Assembly (NCBI RefSeq): GCF_017873095.1
Contig: NZ_JAGGJU010000004.1
Location: forward strand, 62,001-126,000
Direction: 5' to 3'
DNA length: 64,000 bases
DNA from: Heterorhizobium halophytocola
Lineage (GTDB): Bacteria > Pseudomonadota > Alphaproteobacteria > Rhizobiales > Rhizobiaceae
Shown: piece after piece, positions 33,671 through 43,480 of the stretch
How positions within the stretch are numbered: the first letter of the stretch is position 1
How the letters are laid out: every line of letters begins with the position of its first letter
Notes under the pieces: model-generated
What the model saw: the letters and a program-made list of their open reading frames with translations, nothing else
Database searches by the model: none
What the model was told of the DNA's origin: nothing
Made by a program: the position numbers and the translations under genes

Positions 33671-33720
33671 GCCGATCTGCCCCCTTGAGGGGGAGACGGC
33701 CGGCAGGCCGGAGGGGGGTA
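33671..33720 (-). repeat. Mosaic palindromic repeat, inverted partial copy
   Basis: The reverse complement begins TACCCCCCTCCGGCCTGCCG and continues into CTCCCCCTCAAGGGGG, so it is an inverted partial copy of the 33315 unit, ending just before the quinone oxidoreductase stop. Confidence 0.75.
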
Positions 33721-33766
33721 TGCCGCGCTCAGCCCATCCCGGGCCATACCGGCAAAGCCCCGGATC

Positions 33767-34783
33767 TTACCCCACCGTCAGCACGATCTTGCCGACATGG
33801 TCGGATGTCTCCATCCGCCGATGCGCGTCGACCACCTGGTCGAAGGGCAGCACGGTGTCGATGACCGGTGCCACCTTGCCGGACTCGAGCAGCGGCCAGA
33901 CCTGGCCCTGCAAATCGTCGCGGATCGCGCGCTTTTCGTCCGCCGTGCGTGGCCGCATGGTGGAGCCGGTTACTGTCAGGCGCTTGACCATGATCGGCGC
34001 GAGATTGGCGTTTTCGACGGTCGGGCCGCCGAGAAAGGCGATGATAGACAGGCAGCCGTCCTTGGCAAGGCAGGCAAGGTTCTGCTGGAAATAGCGTCCG
34101 CCGACCATGTCGAGCACGACGTCGACGCCGCGGCCGTCCGTCTCGGCCTTGATCACCTCGACGAAATCCTCGCTCTTGTAATTGATCGCGCGGGCCGCCC
34201 CGAGATCGGTACAGGCCTTGCACTTTTCCGCCGAGCCGGCCGTGACATAGACCGTCGCGCCGAAAGCCCTGGCCAGCTGGATCGCGGTCGTGCCGATGCC
34301 GGACGAGCCGCCATGAACCAGCACGCTCTCGCCTTCGGTCAGTCCCGCCATCTGGAAGAGATTGGCCCAGACGGTGAAGAAGGTTTCGGGCAGAACGGCC
34401 GCCTTGACCGCGTCGTACCCCTTGGGCCAGGGCAGCGTCTGTCCGGCCGGCAGCAGGCAATACTGGGCATAGGCGCCGCCGTTCGCCAGCCCGCAGACCT
34501 TGTCGCCGACGGCAAATTGCGAAACACCCTCGCCGAGCGCCACCACCTCGCCCGACAGTTCCAAGCCGAGAACGGGGCTTGCATCCTTCGGCGGCGGATA
34601 GGTGCCCTGGCGCTGGGCGACGTCCGGCCGGTTGATGCCGACGGCCTCGACCTTGACCAGGATTTCTCCGGGTCCCGCCACCGGCACCGGCCCTTCGGCG
34701 ATCTGCATGACCTCCGGGCCACCGGCGGCACGGACGTCGACGAATTGCATCCTGTCGGGAAGGGATGGGGCGGTCTGCGGCAT
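33767..34783 (-). CDS. NAD(P)H-quinone oxidoreductase, PIG3 type (zinc-free MDR family)
   Basis: A 338-aa medium-chain dehydrogenase/reductase. The amino GroES-like part contains [20 protein letters not shown], where Asn-Arg-Pro-Asp replaces the zinc-ligand pattern. The cofactor site is [20 protein letters not shown] (residues ~148-167). [20 protein letters not shown] and [19 protein letters not shown] are typical of the quinone_pig3 subgroup. It reduces quinones with NADPH as a detoxification step. AGGAG precedes the ATG. Confidence 0.88.
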   Translation of the reverse strand: MPQTAPSLPDRMQFVDVRAAGGPEVMQIAEGPVPVAGPGEILVKVEAVGINRPDVAQRQGTYPPPKDASPVLGLELSGEVVALGEGVSQFAVGDKVCGLANGGAYAQYCLLPAGQTLPWPKGYDAVKAAVLPETFFTVWANLFQMAGLTEGESVLVHGGSSGIGTTAIQLARAFGATVYVTAGSAEKCKACTDLGAARAINYKSEDFVEVIKAETDGRGVDVVLDMVGGRYFQQNLACLAKDGCLSIIAFLGGPTVENANLAPIMVKRLTVTGSTMRPRTADEKRAIRDDLQGQVWPLLESGKVAPVIDTVLPFDQVVDAHRRMETSDHVGKIVLTVG

Positions 34784-34860
34784 GGCGTGCTCCTGCTTTG
34801 TAACAGCCCCCTACTTAGGGCATGGCCGCTGCTACGCAAAGGTGGCGAGGCGACAGCGCT

Positions 34861-36666
34861 TCAACCCTGCTCGTCAAAAGCGCGGATGAACAGGCCGTGC
34901 TCGCTCTCCTTGGCATGGCCCTTGACCTCGGCGATCACCGCACTGACACGGCCGATATCCTCGATCACCAGATCGGCCGGCAGTTCCACCACGCCGATCG
35001 AGCAGCGCATCAGCTGGAACTCGCGGGCGAATCCCTGGCGGTCGTGGCCGCGGATCAGGCCGCGGCGGCGGTCTTCCTCGGAATAGAGGTCGATCACGTC
35101 ATGCTGGAAATCGGACAGCAGGCGGTCGAGGATCTCGGTCAGTTCGCCGCGAGACCAGTCGCGCACCCCGATGAAGAAGTCGTCGCCGCCGACATGGCCG
35201 AGGAAATCGCCCTCGGAGAAGAAATAGCGGCGCATCAGGGCGGCAAACAGGGTGATCGCATGGTCGCCGAGCTGGAAGCCGTAATGGTCGTTGAACGGCT
35301 TGAAATTGTCGAAGTCGCAGTAGCAGAAGAACCTGACATCGTCGCCGTCCCGGCCGGCCTGCTGCATGTAGTCGCGGATCGAGCGGTTGCCGGGAAGCCC
35401 GGTCAGCGGGTTCTGCTCCTGCGCCGTCTTCAGCTGCTTCTCGTTGATCACCCGGATCAGCGAGGCGGCCGAGACGATGCCGGCATAACGCATGTTTTCC
35501 GTCAGGATGACGCAGTCGGAGCCATCCATGTTGGCGAAGATCGAGGTCAGGCGCTCGGCATCGGCATCCAGGCCGACGATCGGCGCGCGGGTGACGAAGG
35601 CGGAGATCGTCTTCTCGTAGAGCTTGTTCTTCAGCAGATCGCGGCCGAACGGCTGGTAGATGAATTCCTTCAGATGATATTCATTGATCGTGCCGCGCGG
35701 CTCGCCATTGGCGTTGAGCACCGGAAAGAAGGTCTGCTGCGGATTGCGGCGGAAGAGATCGAAAACGCTGTCGATCGTGTCGTTCTCGTAGACCGCGGGC
35801 AGTTTCTCGATCTGCTTGCGGATCAGGATCTCGTCGAGGCTCTGGTTGCCGGCGCGGCGCTTGCCGAGATCGGCCAGATGCGGAAAGCCGGGCGCGAGTT
35901 CGGACAGAAAGGTCGTCGGGCGTGCGACGAACCAGCCCTGCACGAGGTCGACGCCGAATTCGCGGCAGGTCAGGAATTCCGCTTCCGTCTCGATGCCCTC
36001 GGCGATCACCCGCACCCCGAGCACATGGGCGATATTGACGATGTTCTTCACCAGGTGGCGCTTGCGCGGGCTGCTGTCGAGATCGCAGATGAAGTGGCGG
36101 TCGATCTTCACATAGTCGACGGGATAGTCGCAGAGCAGCTTCATCTCGCCATGACCGACGCCGAAATCGTCGATCGCCAGCTTGAAGCCGGAACGGCGCA
36201 TGGTCTCGACAAGCGCCGGAAATTCCGGATGGTCGGTGTTGTCGAAGCGCTCCGACAGTTCGAAACAGACCGAGGAGGGCGGTATCGACGCCTTGCGCAG
36301 ATGGTCGAGAAGCACCTCGATCAGCACCTGGCCGTGCGGGATCAGCCGGACGTCGAGATTGAGAAACAGCGTCGCGCCGGCGTGGTCGGGAATGGCTGCG
36401 AATTTGGCGAGCGCCCGGGTCGCGACCATCTGTTCGAGCAGCAGCAGGTGGCCGGCGTCATGGGCGCCGTCGAGCAGGTCGACCGGGGTTTCGAAGCCGA
36501 TCTTCTCCTGGCCGCGCATCAGCGATTCATAGCCGAAGACCGCACCTGTGCCGGCTTCGACGATCGGCTGGAAGGCATTTTCGACGACAAGCTTGGCAAG
36601 CGACAGCAACTGGTCATTGGCAAAGCCACGCACTATTCCGGCACTCGCCACGGCTTCCGCGTTCAT
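34861..36666 (-). CDS. EAL-CBS-GGDEF-type protein with altered GGDDF motif
   Basis: A 601-aa protein with the reverse domain order of most composite c-di-GMP proteins. EAL comes first (residues ~25-260), then a CBS pair (~285-410), then GGDEF (~420-600). The EAL signature reads YESLMRG (Glu47 kept), with NLD, ELSERFD, AIDDFGVGHGEMKLL, VKIDRHF and AEGIETE, so the metal residues are mostly kept. The GGDEF loop reads GGDDF (residues 493-497), a conservative Glu to Asp change that may weaken or abolish cyclase activity. ATG 36666 has GGAG 9 nt upstream. The layout matches the GcbA/YegE-unlike EAL-CBS-GGDEF group (for example Xanthomonas FimX-unlike phosphodiesterases). Probably a phosphodiesterase tuned by adenine nucleotides bound to CBS. 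Confidence 0.85.
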   Translation of the reverse strand: MNAEAVASAGIVRGFANDQLLSLAKLVVENAFQPIVEAGTGAVFGYESLMRGQEKIGFETPVDLLDGAHDAGHLLLLEQMVATRALAKFAAIPDHAGATLFLNLDVRLIPHGQVLIEVLLDHLRKASIPPSSVCFELSERFDNTDHPEFPALVETMRRSGFKLAIDDFGVGHGEMKLLCDYPVDYVKIDRHFICDLDSSPRKRHLVKNIVNIAHVLGVRVIAEGIETEAEFLTCREFGVDLVQGWFVARPTTFLSELAPGFPHLADLGKRRAGNQSLDEILIRKQIEKLPAVYENDTIDSVFDLFRRNPQQTFFPVLNANGEPRGTINEYHLKEFIYQPFGRDLLKNKLYEKTISAFVTRAPIVGLDADAERLTSIFANMDGSDCVILTENMRYAGIVSAASLIRVINEKQLKTAQEQNPLTGLPGNRSIRDYMQQAGRDGDDVRFFCYCDFDNFKPFNDHYGFQLGDHAITLFAALMRRYFFSEGDFLGHVGGDDFFIGVRDWSRGELTEILDRLLSDFQHDVIDLYSEEDRRRGLIRGHDRQGFAREFQLMRCSIGVVELPADLVIEDIGRVSAVIAEVKGHAKESEHGLFIRAFDEQG

Positions 36667-36848
36667 TCGAATATTCTCCAAAACCACTTTGTTTTTATGG
36701 GTTTAATACCGTCTGCAAATCCTCAAGAAACGGTTTCCGGCATGTGACAGTTTGATGAAATCTGCGCGCTGTCACGCCCCTCCCCGCCGCTTGCAGACCG
36801 GCGTGTTTCGGAACGGGGCTTGCATCCGGATGCGCTTTCGTGTTTTTA

Positions 36849-36866
36849 ATTGACTGATCAATCAAT
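36849..36866. promoter_or_regulatory. Candidate BetI operator
   Basis: ATTGACTGATCAATCAAT is an 18-bp near-perfect palindrome (one mismatched pair) centred about 36 nt upstream of betI. TTGA...TCAA arms are those of BetI sites, and the gene is autoregulated in relatives. Confidence 0.7.
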
Positions 36867-36893
36867 AAAACGCGAACGCCAAGAAGGAGCCCG

Positions 36894-37481
36894 ATGCCGA
36901 AGGTCGGAATGGAGCCTGTGCGCCGAAAGGCCCTGACCGACGCTGCGCTGCGCGCCATCGGCCAGCATGGCTCGCTTGCCGTCACCATGTCGGAGATCGC
37001 CCGGCAAGCCGGCGTCTCGCCGGCGCTCGCGCATCACTATTTCGGCTCGAAGGAACAGTTGCTTGTGGAAACCATCCGCGAGCTGCTGCGCTCCCTCAGG
37101 CGCGATGCGATCGAGGCGCTGGGATCGGCGCCGACCCAGAGGGCACGGCTGTCGGCGGTCATCGCCGTCAGCTTCGACACCGCCCAGTTCGCGCCCGAAA
37201 CGGTGGCGGCCTGGCTTGCCTTTTACGGCGAGGCCCAGCGCTCGGAAGAAACCCGCCGGCTGCTGGTGGTCTATGCCAGGCGCCTGCGCTCGAACCTTCT
37301 GTCGGCGCTGAAAACCCTCTGCCCGATCGACGACGCGGCGCGGATCGCCGAAGGCACCGCCGCGATGATCGACGGCCTCTATATCCGCCAGAGCCTGCAA
37401 TCCGCCCCGATCAGTTCCAAGGCCTCCGTCGCCCTCGTGGAGAACCATCTCGATGCGCAGCTGAAGGAATTCGGCGCATGA
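36894..37481 (+). CDS. betI: BetI, choline-responsive TetR family repressor
   Basis: A 195-aa regulator at the head of the bet operon. The opening PKVGMEPVRRKALTDAALRA and the HTH TMSEIARQAGVSPALAHHYF with GSKEQLLVETIRELLRSLRR are diagnostic of BetI, as is the later AAWLAFYGEAQRSEETRRLL. It represses betICBA, and choline relieves repression. AAGGAG lies 7 nt before the ATG. Confidence 0.95.
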   Translation: MPKVGMEPVRRKALTDAALRAIGQHGSLAVTMSEIARQAGVSPALAHHYFGSKEQLLVETIRELLRSLRRDAIEALGSAPTQRARLSAVIAVSFDTAQFAPETVAAWLAFYGEAQRSEETRRLLVVYARRLRSNLLSALKTLCPIDDAARIAEGTAAMIDGLYIRQSLQSAPISSKASVALVENHLDAQLKEFGA

Positions 37482-37556
37482 GCGCACAGGCCAACATGGG
37501 GCTCCTGCGGCCTGCCGGTCGACGTCGCCACGAGGGTGGAACCATCGCCTGTGCGG

Positions 37557-37690
37557 CAATGCCCCTCCCCAACCCTCCCCCACAAGGGGGAGGGCTTCAC
37601 CCAGCCACAACCTTTGCCGTGGAAATCGAGCGGCTTTCGCGAGCCTTCTCACCCCTTATGGGGGAGATGCCTGAAGGCAGAGGGAGACTT
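37557..37690. repeat. Mosaic palindromic repeats between betI and betC
   Basis: CCCTCCCCC-ACAA-GGGGGAGGG (37573-37594) is a perfect 9-bp-arm hairpin. About 55 bp on, CACCCCTTATGGGGGAGATG with GCCTGAAGGCAGAGGGAG forms a second unit. Both share the pyrimidine-rich motif of the 33-kb repeats. They lie in a 217-bp gap inside the operon, so they will be in the betICBA transcript. Confidence 0.7.
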
Positions 37691-37698
37691 TTCACCAC

Positions 37699-39255
37699 AT
37701 GACCGCACTTCGGGAGCCTGATACCGTGACTGCCAACAAGCCGAATATCCTGATCATCATGGTCGACCAGCTGAACGGGAAGCTTTTCCCCGACGGTCCG
37801 GCGGACTGGCTGCATGCGCCGCACATGAAGGCGCTGGCGGCGCGCTCGGCGCGGTTCAAGAACAACTATACCTCGTCGGCGCTCTGCGCACCGGCCCGCG
37901 CCTCGTTCATGGCCGGCCAGTTGCCGAGCCGCACGCGGGTCTATGACAATGCCGCCGAATACATCTCGTCGATCCCGACCTTCGCGCACCATCTGCGCCG
38001 CGCCGGCTACTACACCGCGCTGTCGGGCAAGATGCATTTCGTCGGTCCCGACCAGCTGCACGGTTTCGAGGAACGGCTGACGACCGACATCTATCCGGCC
38101 GATTTCGGCTGGACGCCGGACTATCGCAAGCCGGGCGAGCGGATCGACTGGTGGTATCACAATCTCGGCTCGGTGACGGGTGCCGGCGTCGCCGAAATCA
38201 CCAACCAGATGGAATATGACGACGAAGTCGCCTTCCTCGCCAACCAGAAACTCTACCACCTCTCCCGCGAGAACGACGACCAGGGCCGCCGCCCCTGGTG
38301 CCTGACGGTGTCCTTCACCCATCCGCACGACCCCTATGTCGCGCGCAAGAAATTCTGGGATCTCTACGAGGACTGCGAGCACCTGCTGCCGGAAGTCGGC
38401 GAGATCCCGTTCGACGAGCAGGATCCGCATTCCAAGCGCATCATCCATTCCTGCGACTACGACAACTTCCCCCTGACGGAAGACAATATTCGCCGTTCGC
38501 GGCGCGCCTATTTCGCCAACATTTCCTATCTCGACGAAAAGGTCGGCGAGCTGGTCGATACACTGACGCGCACCCGCATGCTCGACAATACCTATATCTT
38601 CTTCTGCTCCGACCATGGCGACATGCTGGGCGAGCGCGGATTGTGGTTCAAGATGAACTTCTTCGAGGGATCGTCGCGGGTGCCGCTGATGATCGCCGGT
38701 CCCGGGATCGATGGCGGGCTCTACGAGACCCCGACCTCCAATCTCGACGTCACACCGACGCTCTGCGACCTGGCCGGCATCTCGATGGACGAGATCATGC
38801 CCTGGACCGACGGCATGAGCCTGAAGGGGATGATGAACGGCGCGGAACGCACGGCCCCGGTGCTGATGGAATATGCGGCCGAAGGATCCTATGCGCCGAT
38901 GGTGGCGATTCGCGAGGGCAAGTGGAAATACACCCACTGCGAACTCGATCCGGACCAGCTGTTCGATCTGGAGGCAGACCCGCTCGAATTGACCAATCTT
39001 GCCGGCGATCCCGCCCATATCGCTGTGCTCGAGGGCTTCATCGCCAAGCGCCAGGCGCGCTGGAACATGGCGGAATTCGACGCCAGCGTGCGCGAAAGCC
39101 AGGCACGCCGCTGGGTGGTCTATGAAGCGCTTCGCAACGGCAGCTATTATCCCTGGGACCACCAGCCGCTGCAAAAGGCATCCGAGCGCTACATGCGCAA
39201 CCACATGGACCTGAACATCCTGGAAGAATCCAAGCGCTACCCGCGAGGAGAATGA
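37699..39255 (+). CDS. betC: Choline-sulfatase
   Basis: A 518-aa type I sulfatase that hydrolyses choline-O-sulfate to choline and sulfate. The formylglycine site is [20 protein letters not shown], with the modifiable Cys63 in C-A-P-A-R. Metal residues appear in [17 protein letters not shown] (Asp of the first block), and [20 protein letters not shown] has the second. The carboxy tail [11 protein letters not shown] is typical of the family. The gene overlaps the betB region (ATGA at 39252). An anaerobic or aerobic sulfatase-maturing enzyme must act elsewhere in the genome. Confidence 0.94.
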   Translation: MTALREPDTVTANKPNILIIMVDQLNGKLFPDGPADWLHAPHMKALAARSARFKNNYTSSALCAPARASFMAGQLPSRTRVYDNAAEYISSIPTFAHHLRRAGYYTALSGKMHFVGPDQLHGFEERLTTDIYPADFGWTPDYRKPGERIDWWYHNLGSVTGAGVAEITNQMEYDDEVAFLANQKLYHLSRENDDQGRRPWCLTVSFTHPHDPYVARKKFWDLYEDCEHLLPEVGEIPFDEQDPHSKRIIHSCDYDNFPLTEDNIRRSRRAYFANISYLDEKVGELVDTLTRTRMLDNTYIFFCSDHGDMLGERGLWFKMNFFEGSSRVPLMIAGPGIDGGLYETPTSNLDVTPTLCDLAGISMDEIMPWTDGMSLKGMMNGAERTAPVLMEYAAEGSYAPMVAIREGKWKYTHCELDPDQLFDLEADPLELTNLAGDPAHIAVLEGFIAKRQARWNMAEFDASVRESQARRWVVYEALRNGSYYPWDHQPLQKASERYMRNHMDLNILEESKRYPRGE

Positions 39256-39257
39256 AC

Positions 39258-40721
39258 ATGAAGACCCAACCGCCCGCCTCCCACTTCATCGACGGCGAAT
39301 ATGTCGAGGACACGAACGGCACCGTCATCGAAAGCATCTATCCGGCGACCGGCGAGGTCGTCGCGACGCTGCATGCCGCAACGCCTGCGATCGTCGACAA
39401 GGCCGTTGCCTCGGCCAAGCGCGCGCAGAGCGAATGGGCAGCCATGAGCCCGACGGCGCGCGGCCGCATCCTGCGCCGCGCCTCCGAGATCATGCGCGAG
39501 CGCAACCGCGAACTCTCGGAACTCGAGACGCTCGACACCGGCAAGCCGATCCAGGAAACCATCGTCGCCGACCCGACCTCGGGCGCGGACGCGCTGGAAT
39601 TCTTTGGCGGCGTGGCACCGGCCGCAATGAACGGCAGCCATATCCCGCTTGGCGGTGACTGGGCCTATACGACGCGCGTGCCGCTCGGAGTCGTCGTCGG
39701 TATCGGTGCCTGGAACTATCCGCAGCAGATCTGCTGCTGGAAGGCGGCGCCTGCCCTGGTGGCCGGCAATGCCATGGTGTTCAAGCCGTCGGAAGTCACC
39801 CCGCTCGGCGCGCTGAAGATCGCCGAGATCCTGATCGAGGCCGGCCTGCCCAAGGGCGTGTTCAACGTCATCCAGGGCGACCGCGAGACCGGTCCCCTGC
39901 TCGTCGGCCACAGGGATGTCGCCAAGGTCTCGCTGACGGGCTCGGTGCCGACCGGCCGCAAGGTCGCGGGCGCCGCCGCAAGCCAGCTGAAGCATGTCAC
40001 CATGGAACTCGGCGGCAAGTCGGCGATGATCGTCTTCGACGACGCCGATATCGAAAGCGCGATCTCGGGTGCCATGCTCGGCAACTTCTATTCCACCGGC
40101 CAGATCTGCTCGAACGGCACGCGCGTCTTCGTGCAGAAGGGCATCAAGGAGAAATTCCTCGCCCGGCTGAAGGAGCGGTCCGAGACGATCATCATCGGCG
40201 ATCCACAGAAGGAAGAGACCCAGATGGGCCCGCTCGTCTCGCGGGCGCAGCGCGAGAAGGTGCTCGGCTATATGGAGAAGGGCAAGGCCGAAGGCGGCAG
40301 GCTGGTGACCGGCGGCGGCATCCCGAACGCCGTGTCGGCCGAGGGCTATTACGTCCAGCCGACCGTCTTTGCCGACCTCAAGGACGACATGACGATCGTC
40401 AAAGAAGAGATCTTCGGGCCGGTGATGTGCGTGCTCGACTTTGACACCGAGGAAGAGGCGATCGACCGCGCCAATGCGACCGAATTCGGCCTCGCCGGCG
40501 GTGTCTTCACCGCCGACATGACCCGCGCCCACCGCGTGGTCGGCCGTCTGGAGGCGGGCATGGTATGGATCAACACCTACAATCTGTGCCCGGTCGAGGT
40601 CCCCTTCGGCGGCTCCAAGCAGTCCGGTTTCGGCCGCGAGAATTCGCTGGCGGCGATCGAGCACTACACGGAGTTGAAGACGATCTATGTGTCGATGGGG
40701 CCGTGCGAGGCACCGTATTGA
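39258..40721 (+). CDS. betB: Betaine-aldehyde dehydrogenase
   Basis: A 487-aa NAD-dependent enzyme, third step of betaine synthesis. The nucleotide site is [20 protein letters not shown], the general base is [20 protein letters not shown], and the nucleophile is [20 protein letters not shown] (Cys). ATG 39258 is preferred to ATG 39252: GAGGAG ends at 39250, which is 7 nt before 39258 but 1 nt before 39252, and 487 aa is the usual length. It follows betC directly and is separated from betA by a 173-bp gap full of repeats. Confidence 0.95.
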   Translation: MKTQPPASHFIDGEYVEDTNGTVIESIYPATGEVVATLHAATPAIVDKAVASAKRAQSEWAAMSPTARGRILRRASEIMRERNRELSELETLDTGKPIQETIVADPTSGADALEFFGGVAPAAMNGSHIPLGGDWAYTTRVPLGVVVGIGAWNYPQQICCWKAAPALVAGNAMVFKPSEVTPLGALKIAEILIEAGLPKGVFNVIQGDRETGPLLVGHRDVAKVSLTGSVPTGRKVAGAAASQLKHVTMELGGKSAMIVFDDADIESAISGAMLGNFYSTGQICSNGTRVFVQKGIKEKFLARLKERSETIIIGDPQKEETQMGPLVSRAQREKVLGYMEKGKAEGGRLVTGGGIPNAVSAEGYYVQPTVFADLKDDMTIVKEEIFGPVMCVLDFDTEEEAIDRANATEFGLAGGVFTADMTRAHRVVGRLEAGMVWINTYNLCPVEVPFGGSKQSGFGRENSLAAIEHYTELKTIYVSMGPCEAPY

Positions 40722-40734
40722 GATGATGCGGCCA

Positions 40735-40856
40735 ATCTCCCCCTCGAGGGGGAGATCTCGGCGCAGCCGACAGAGGGGGTGAACGTTGGCCACCCCGCTC
40801 TGCGTTACCCCCCTCTGCCCTGCCGGGCATCTCCCCCTCAAGGTGGGGAGATCATC
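40735..40856. repeat. Mosaic palindromic repeats between betB and betA
   Basis: A perfect 22-bp palindrome at 40735-40756 (arms ATCTCCCCCTC and its complement) is followed by GGCGCAGCCGACAGAGGGGG. A second unit at 40805-40856 begins TTACCCCCCTCTGCCCTGCC, then GGGCATCTCCCCCTCAAGGT. The second unit is a close relative of the 33-kb repeats. The hairpins are within the betICBA transcript. Confidence 0.8.
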
Positions 40857-40894
40857 ACCGGCAAAAGGCCTGCCACGACAACGGGAACATCGAC

Positions 40895-42547
40895 ATGAAC
40901 CAGGCAGATTACATCATCATCGGTTCCGGCTCCGCGGGCTCGGCAATGGCTTACCGTCTGTCCGAAGACGGCAAGCACACCGTCATGGTGCTCGAATATG
41001 GCGGGTCGGATTTCGGGCCCTTCATCCAGATGCCGGCGGCGCTTGCCTGGCCGATGAGCATGAAGCGCTACAACTGGGGCTATCTGACCGAACCCGAGCC
41101 GAACCTCAACAACCGCCGGATCACCGCGCCGCGCGGGAAAGTGATCGGCGGGTCGTCGTCGATCAACGGCATGGTCTATGTGCGCGGGTCGGCGCAGGAC
41201 TATCAGCGCTGGGAGGATGCAGGTGCGAGCGGCTGGAACTATGCCGACGTGCTGCCCTATTTCAAGCGGATGGAAACCTCGCATGGCGGACAGGAGGGCT
41301 GGCGCGGCACCGACGGGCCGCTGCATGTCCAGCGCGGCCCGGCAAAGAACCCGCTCGTGCAGGCCTTTGTCGAGGCGGGCGCGCAGGCGGGTTTCGAAAA
41401 GACCGCCGACTATAACGGCGAAAAACAGGAAGGCTTCGGCCTGATGGAGCAGACCATCTGGAAATCGCGCCGCTGGTCTGCCGCCAATGCCTATCTGAAG
41501 CCGGCCCTGAAGCGCGACAATGTCGAACTCGTGCGCTGCTTTGCCCGCAAGGTGGTGATCGAGAACGGTCGCGCCACCGGCGTCGAGATCGAGCGCAACG
41601 GCAAGATCGAGATCGTGAAGGCAAACCGCGAGGTGATCGTCGCGGCCTCCGCCTTCAACTCGCCGAAGCTCCTGATGCTGTCCGGCATCGGACCGGCGGC
41701 GCATCTGCAGGAGATGGGCATCGAGGTCAAGGTCGACCGCCCCGGCGTCGGCGCCAACCTGATGGACCACCTGGAATTCTACTTCCAGCAGGTCTCGACC
41801 AAGCCGGTTTCGCTCTATTCCTGGCTGCCCTGGTTCTGGCAGGGTGTGGCGGGGGCGCAATGGCTGTTTTCCGGCACCGGGCTTGGCAGCTCCAACCAGT
41901 TCGAATCATGCGCCTTCGTGCGCTCGGCACCCGGCATCAAGCAGCCCGACATCCAGTTCCACTTCCTGCCCGTCGCGATCTCCTATGACGGCAAGGCAGC
42001 CGCCAAGAGCCACGGCTTCCAGGTGCATGTCGGCTACAATCATTCCAAGTCGCGCGGCAATGTGACGCTGAAGTCCAGCGACCCGATGGCCGATCCGCTG
42101 ATCCGGTTCAACTATATGAGCCACGAGGAAGACTGGGTGAAATTCCGCCATTGCGTGCGGCTGACCCGCGAGCTGTTCGGCCAGAAGGCGTTCGACGGTT
42201 TCCGTGGACCGGAGATCCAGCCGGGCGAGCATGTGCAGACAGACGACGAGATCGACGCCTTCCTGCGGGAACACCTGGAAAGCGCCTATCATCCCTCCGG
42301 CACCTGCAGGATGGGGGCTGCAACCGATCCGTTGGCGGTGGTCGATCCGGACTGCCGGGTGATCGGCGTCGAAGGCCTGCGTGTCGCGGACTCCTCGATC
42401 TTCCCCGACATTCCCTACGGCAATCTCAACGGCCCCTCGATCATGACCGGCGAAAAGGCCGCCGACCACATTCTCGGCCGCCAGCCGCTGCCCCGCTCCA
42501 ACCAGGAGCCGTGGATCAATCCGCGCTGGGAGACCAGCGACCGGTAA
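40895..42547 (+). CDS. betA: Choline dehydrogenase (FAD, GMC oxidoreductase)
   Basis: A 550-aa flavoprotein that oxidises choline to betaine aldehyde. The FAD motif is [23 protein letters not shown] signature 1 is near [20 protein letters not shown] and signature 2 near [20 protein letters not shown]. The active-site His is in [13 protein letters not shown] and the conserved Asn in [25 protein letters not shown] stands upstream of the ATG. It completes the betICBA set. Confidence 0.95.
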   Translation: MNQADYIIIGSGSAGSAMAYRLSEDGKHTVMVLEYGGSDFGPFIQMPAALAWPMSMKRYNWGYLTEPEPNLNNRRITAPRGKVIGGSSSINGMVYVRGSAQDYQRWEDAGASGWNYADVLPYFKRMETSHGGQEGWRGTDGPLHVQRGPAKNPLVQAFVEAGAQAGFEKTADYNGEKQEGFGLMEQTIWKSRRWSAANAYLKPALKRDNVELVRCFARKVVIENGRATGVEIERNGKIEIVKANREVIVAASAFNSPKLLMLSGIGPAAHLQEMGIEVKVDRPGVGANLMDHLEFYFQQVSTKPVSLYSWLPWFWQGVAGAQWLFSGTGLGSSNQFESCAFVRSAPGIKQPDIQFHFLPVAISYDGKAAAKSHGFQVHVGYNHSKSRGNVTLKSSDPMADPLIRFNYMSHEEDWVKFRHCVRLTRELFGQKAFDGFRGPEIQPGEHVQTDDEIDAFLREHLESAYHPSGTCRMGAATDPLAVVDPDCRVIGVEGLRVADSSIFPDIPYGNLNGPSIMTGEKAADHILGRQPLPRSNQEPWINPRWETSDR

Positions 42548-42570
42548 GGCAAAGGGTTCCGGCGCGGGGG

Positions 42571-42870
42571 CTAGTGGTAGTCGTCCTCGCGCTGGTGGCG
42601 AACAGCGAGGACTGAGATCACATCCGCTCCGTCTATCCGATAGAGCACGACAAAGCCGGACGAACCGAAAGGCACCAGCAGTTCGCGTAGCAGGGCGTCA
42701 TCGCCGGGCGCCTTGCGATGGCTGAAGGGGAAATGCTCAAGCTGACTGATGGCGGGCGCTATTGCCTCATAGGCGCGGGCGGCGAGATCCAGATCGTACA
42801 TGATCAGGTAGTCGTAGAGACGATCGAAATCGTTCAGCGCCGTCTGGGTGTAGCGCAGCGTGTATTTCAT
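42571..42870 (-). CDS. RelE/ParE family toxin
   Basis: A 99-aa toxin of a type II system. The amino end YTLRYTQTALNDFDRLYDYL, the Arg in LREL, and the carboxy SSGFVVLYRIDGADVISVLA with VRHQREDDYH are the ParE/RelE fold. ParE proteins poison DNA gyrase and RelE proteins cleave mRNA; this sequence looks closer to ParE. It overlaps the antitoxin stop by three bases (ATGA) and is translated after it. Confidence 0.85.
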   Translation of the reverse strand: MKYTLRYTQTALNDFDRLYDYLIMYDLDLAARAYEAIAPAISQLEHFPFSHRKAPGDDALLRELLVPFGSSGFVVLYRIDGADVISVLAVRHQREDDYH

Positions 42871-43139
42871 CTCTTCCGGCTAGCCTTCGCAGCCTCGAGC
42901 TTTCCTTTCAAAAGTGAAAGCACGTCTTCCGATGTGTAGAACACACCTGTGCGTTCCGCTTCGGCAAAGCCGGCAATTCCGCGCGCGATGAACTCGGACT
43001 GGGTCTTGCGGAAATGGATCTGCGCCTTGACCGAGGCCTCGACGAAGGCCGACAGGGTCTCACCGTCTTCCAGCACGCTTTCCGCCGCGGCGCGAAGCTC
43101 GGGATCGACCCGCAGGGAGGGAAGGCTTGCAGTCTTCAT
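42867..43139 (-). CDS. Antitoxin of the RelE/ParE module (YlcI/YnfO-like)
   Basis: A 90-aa protein preceding the toxin. PSLRVDPELRAAAESVLEDG plus ETLSAFVEASVKAQIHFRKT resembles a ribbon-helix-helix DNA-binding end, as in YlcI/YnfO-type antitoxins. The tail FYTSEDVLSLLKGKLEAAKA is the likely toxin-neutralising helix. AGGAGA lies before ATG 43139. The overlapping ATGA with the toxin and a 17-bp dyad upstream support an autoregulated TA operon. Confidence 0.82.
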   Translation of the reverse strand: MKTASLPSLRVDPELRAAAESVLEDGETLSAFVEASVKAQIHFRKTQSEFIARGIAGFAEAERTGVFYTSEDVLSLLKGKLEAAKASRKR

Positions 43140-43154
43140 GACAGGTCTCCTGCG

Positions 43155-43171
43155 TTGCAATTGCGATGCAA
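43155..43171. promoter_or_regulatory. Inverted repeat upstream of the TA operon
   Basis: TTGCA-N7-TGCAA lies 16 nt upstream of the antitoxin ATG, a usual place for antitoxin autorepression. Confidence 0.5.
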
Positions 43172-43480
43172 GATTAGTCTATCCGGTTCGACATGCCTAG
43201 GGTCATCCTTCCCCGAACGCCCGGGATGATGATGTCGGCCCCGAACCCGACACAGCCTGCCGCCGCATGTCCCTGCGCCAGCATGCGCGATTGTTTACCG
43301 CGCCTGCATGAAGCCGCTTCAAAAAATGCCCGAAAGCCAAGGATTTCATTTGCTTTCCTTGCCAACAAAATCCGATCCGCGTTAAGGGTTCATAATCGCA
43401 TTCGCTCCATGATGACCCTGCCGCCATCCGGTCTCCATGGATAATTCCCCCCGTTATTTTGCGCGAAGACGCCGAAGCAC
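43172..43480. other. Intergenic region upstream of the ClC gene
   Basis: About 310 bp with no supported gene. Small frames such as 43193-43444 have no family resemblance. It should hold the promoters of the divergent TA and ClC units. Confidence 0.45.

Larger units (their letters stand above)
33126..33766. other. Intergenic repeat cluster, no gene seen
   Basis: A 640-bp gap between two minus-strand genes. It holds two direct and one inverted mosaic repeats and about 150 bp of unremarkable sequence (33520-33660). No protein-coding frame with a start signal was found. Confidence 0.6.

Noticed and set aside
42867..42939. Small plus-strand frames overlapping the toxin-antitoxin genes (for example 42718-42939)
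   Set aside because: They are shadows of the minus-strand TA genes, with no start signal.
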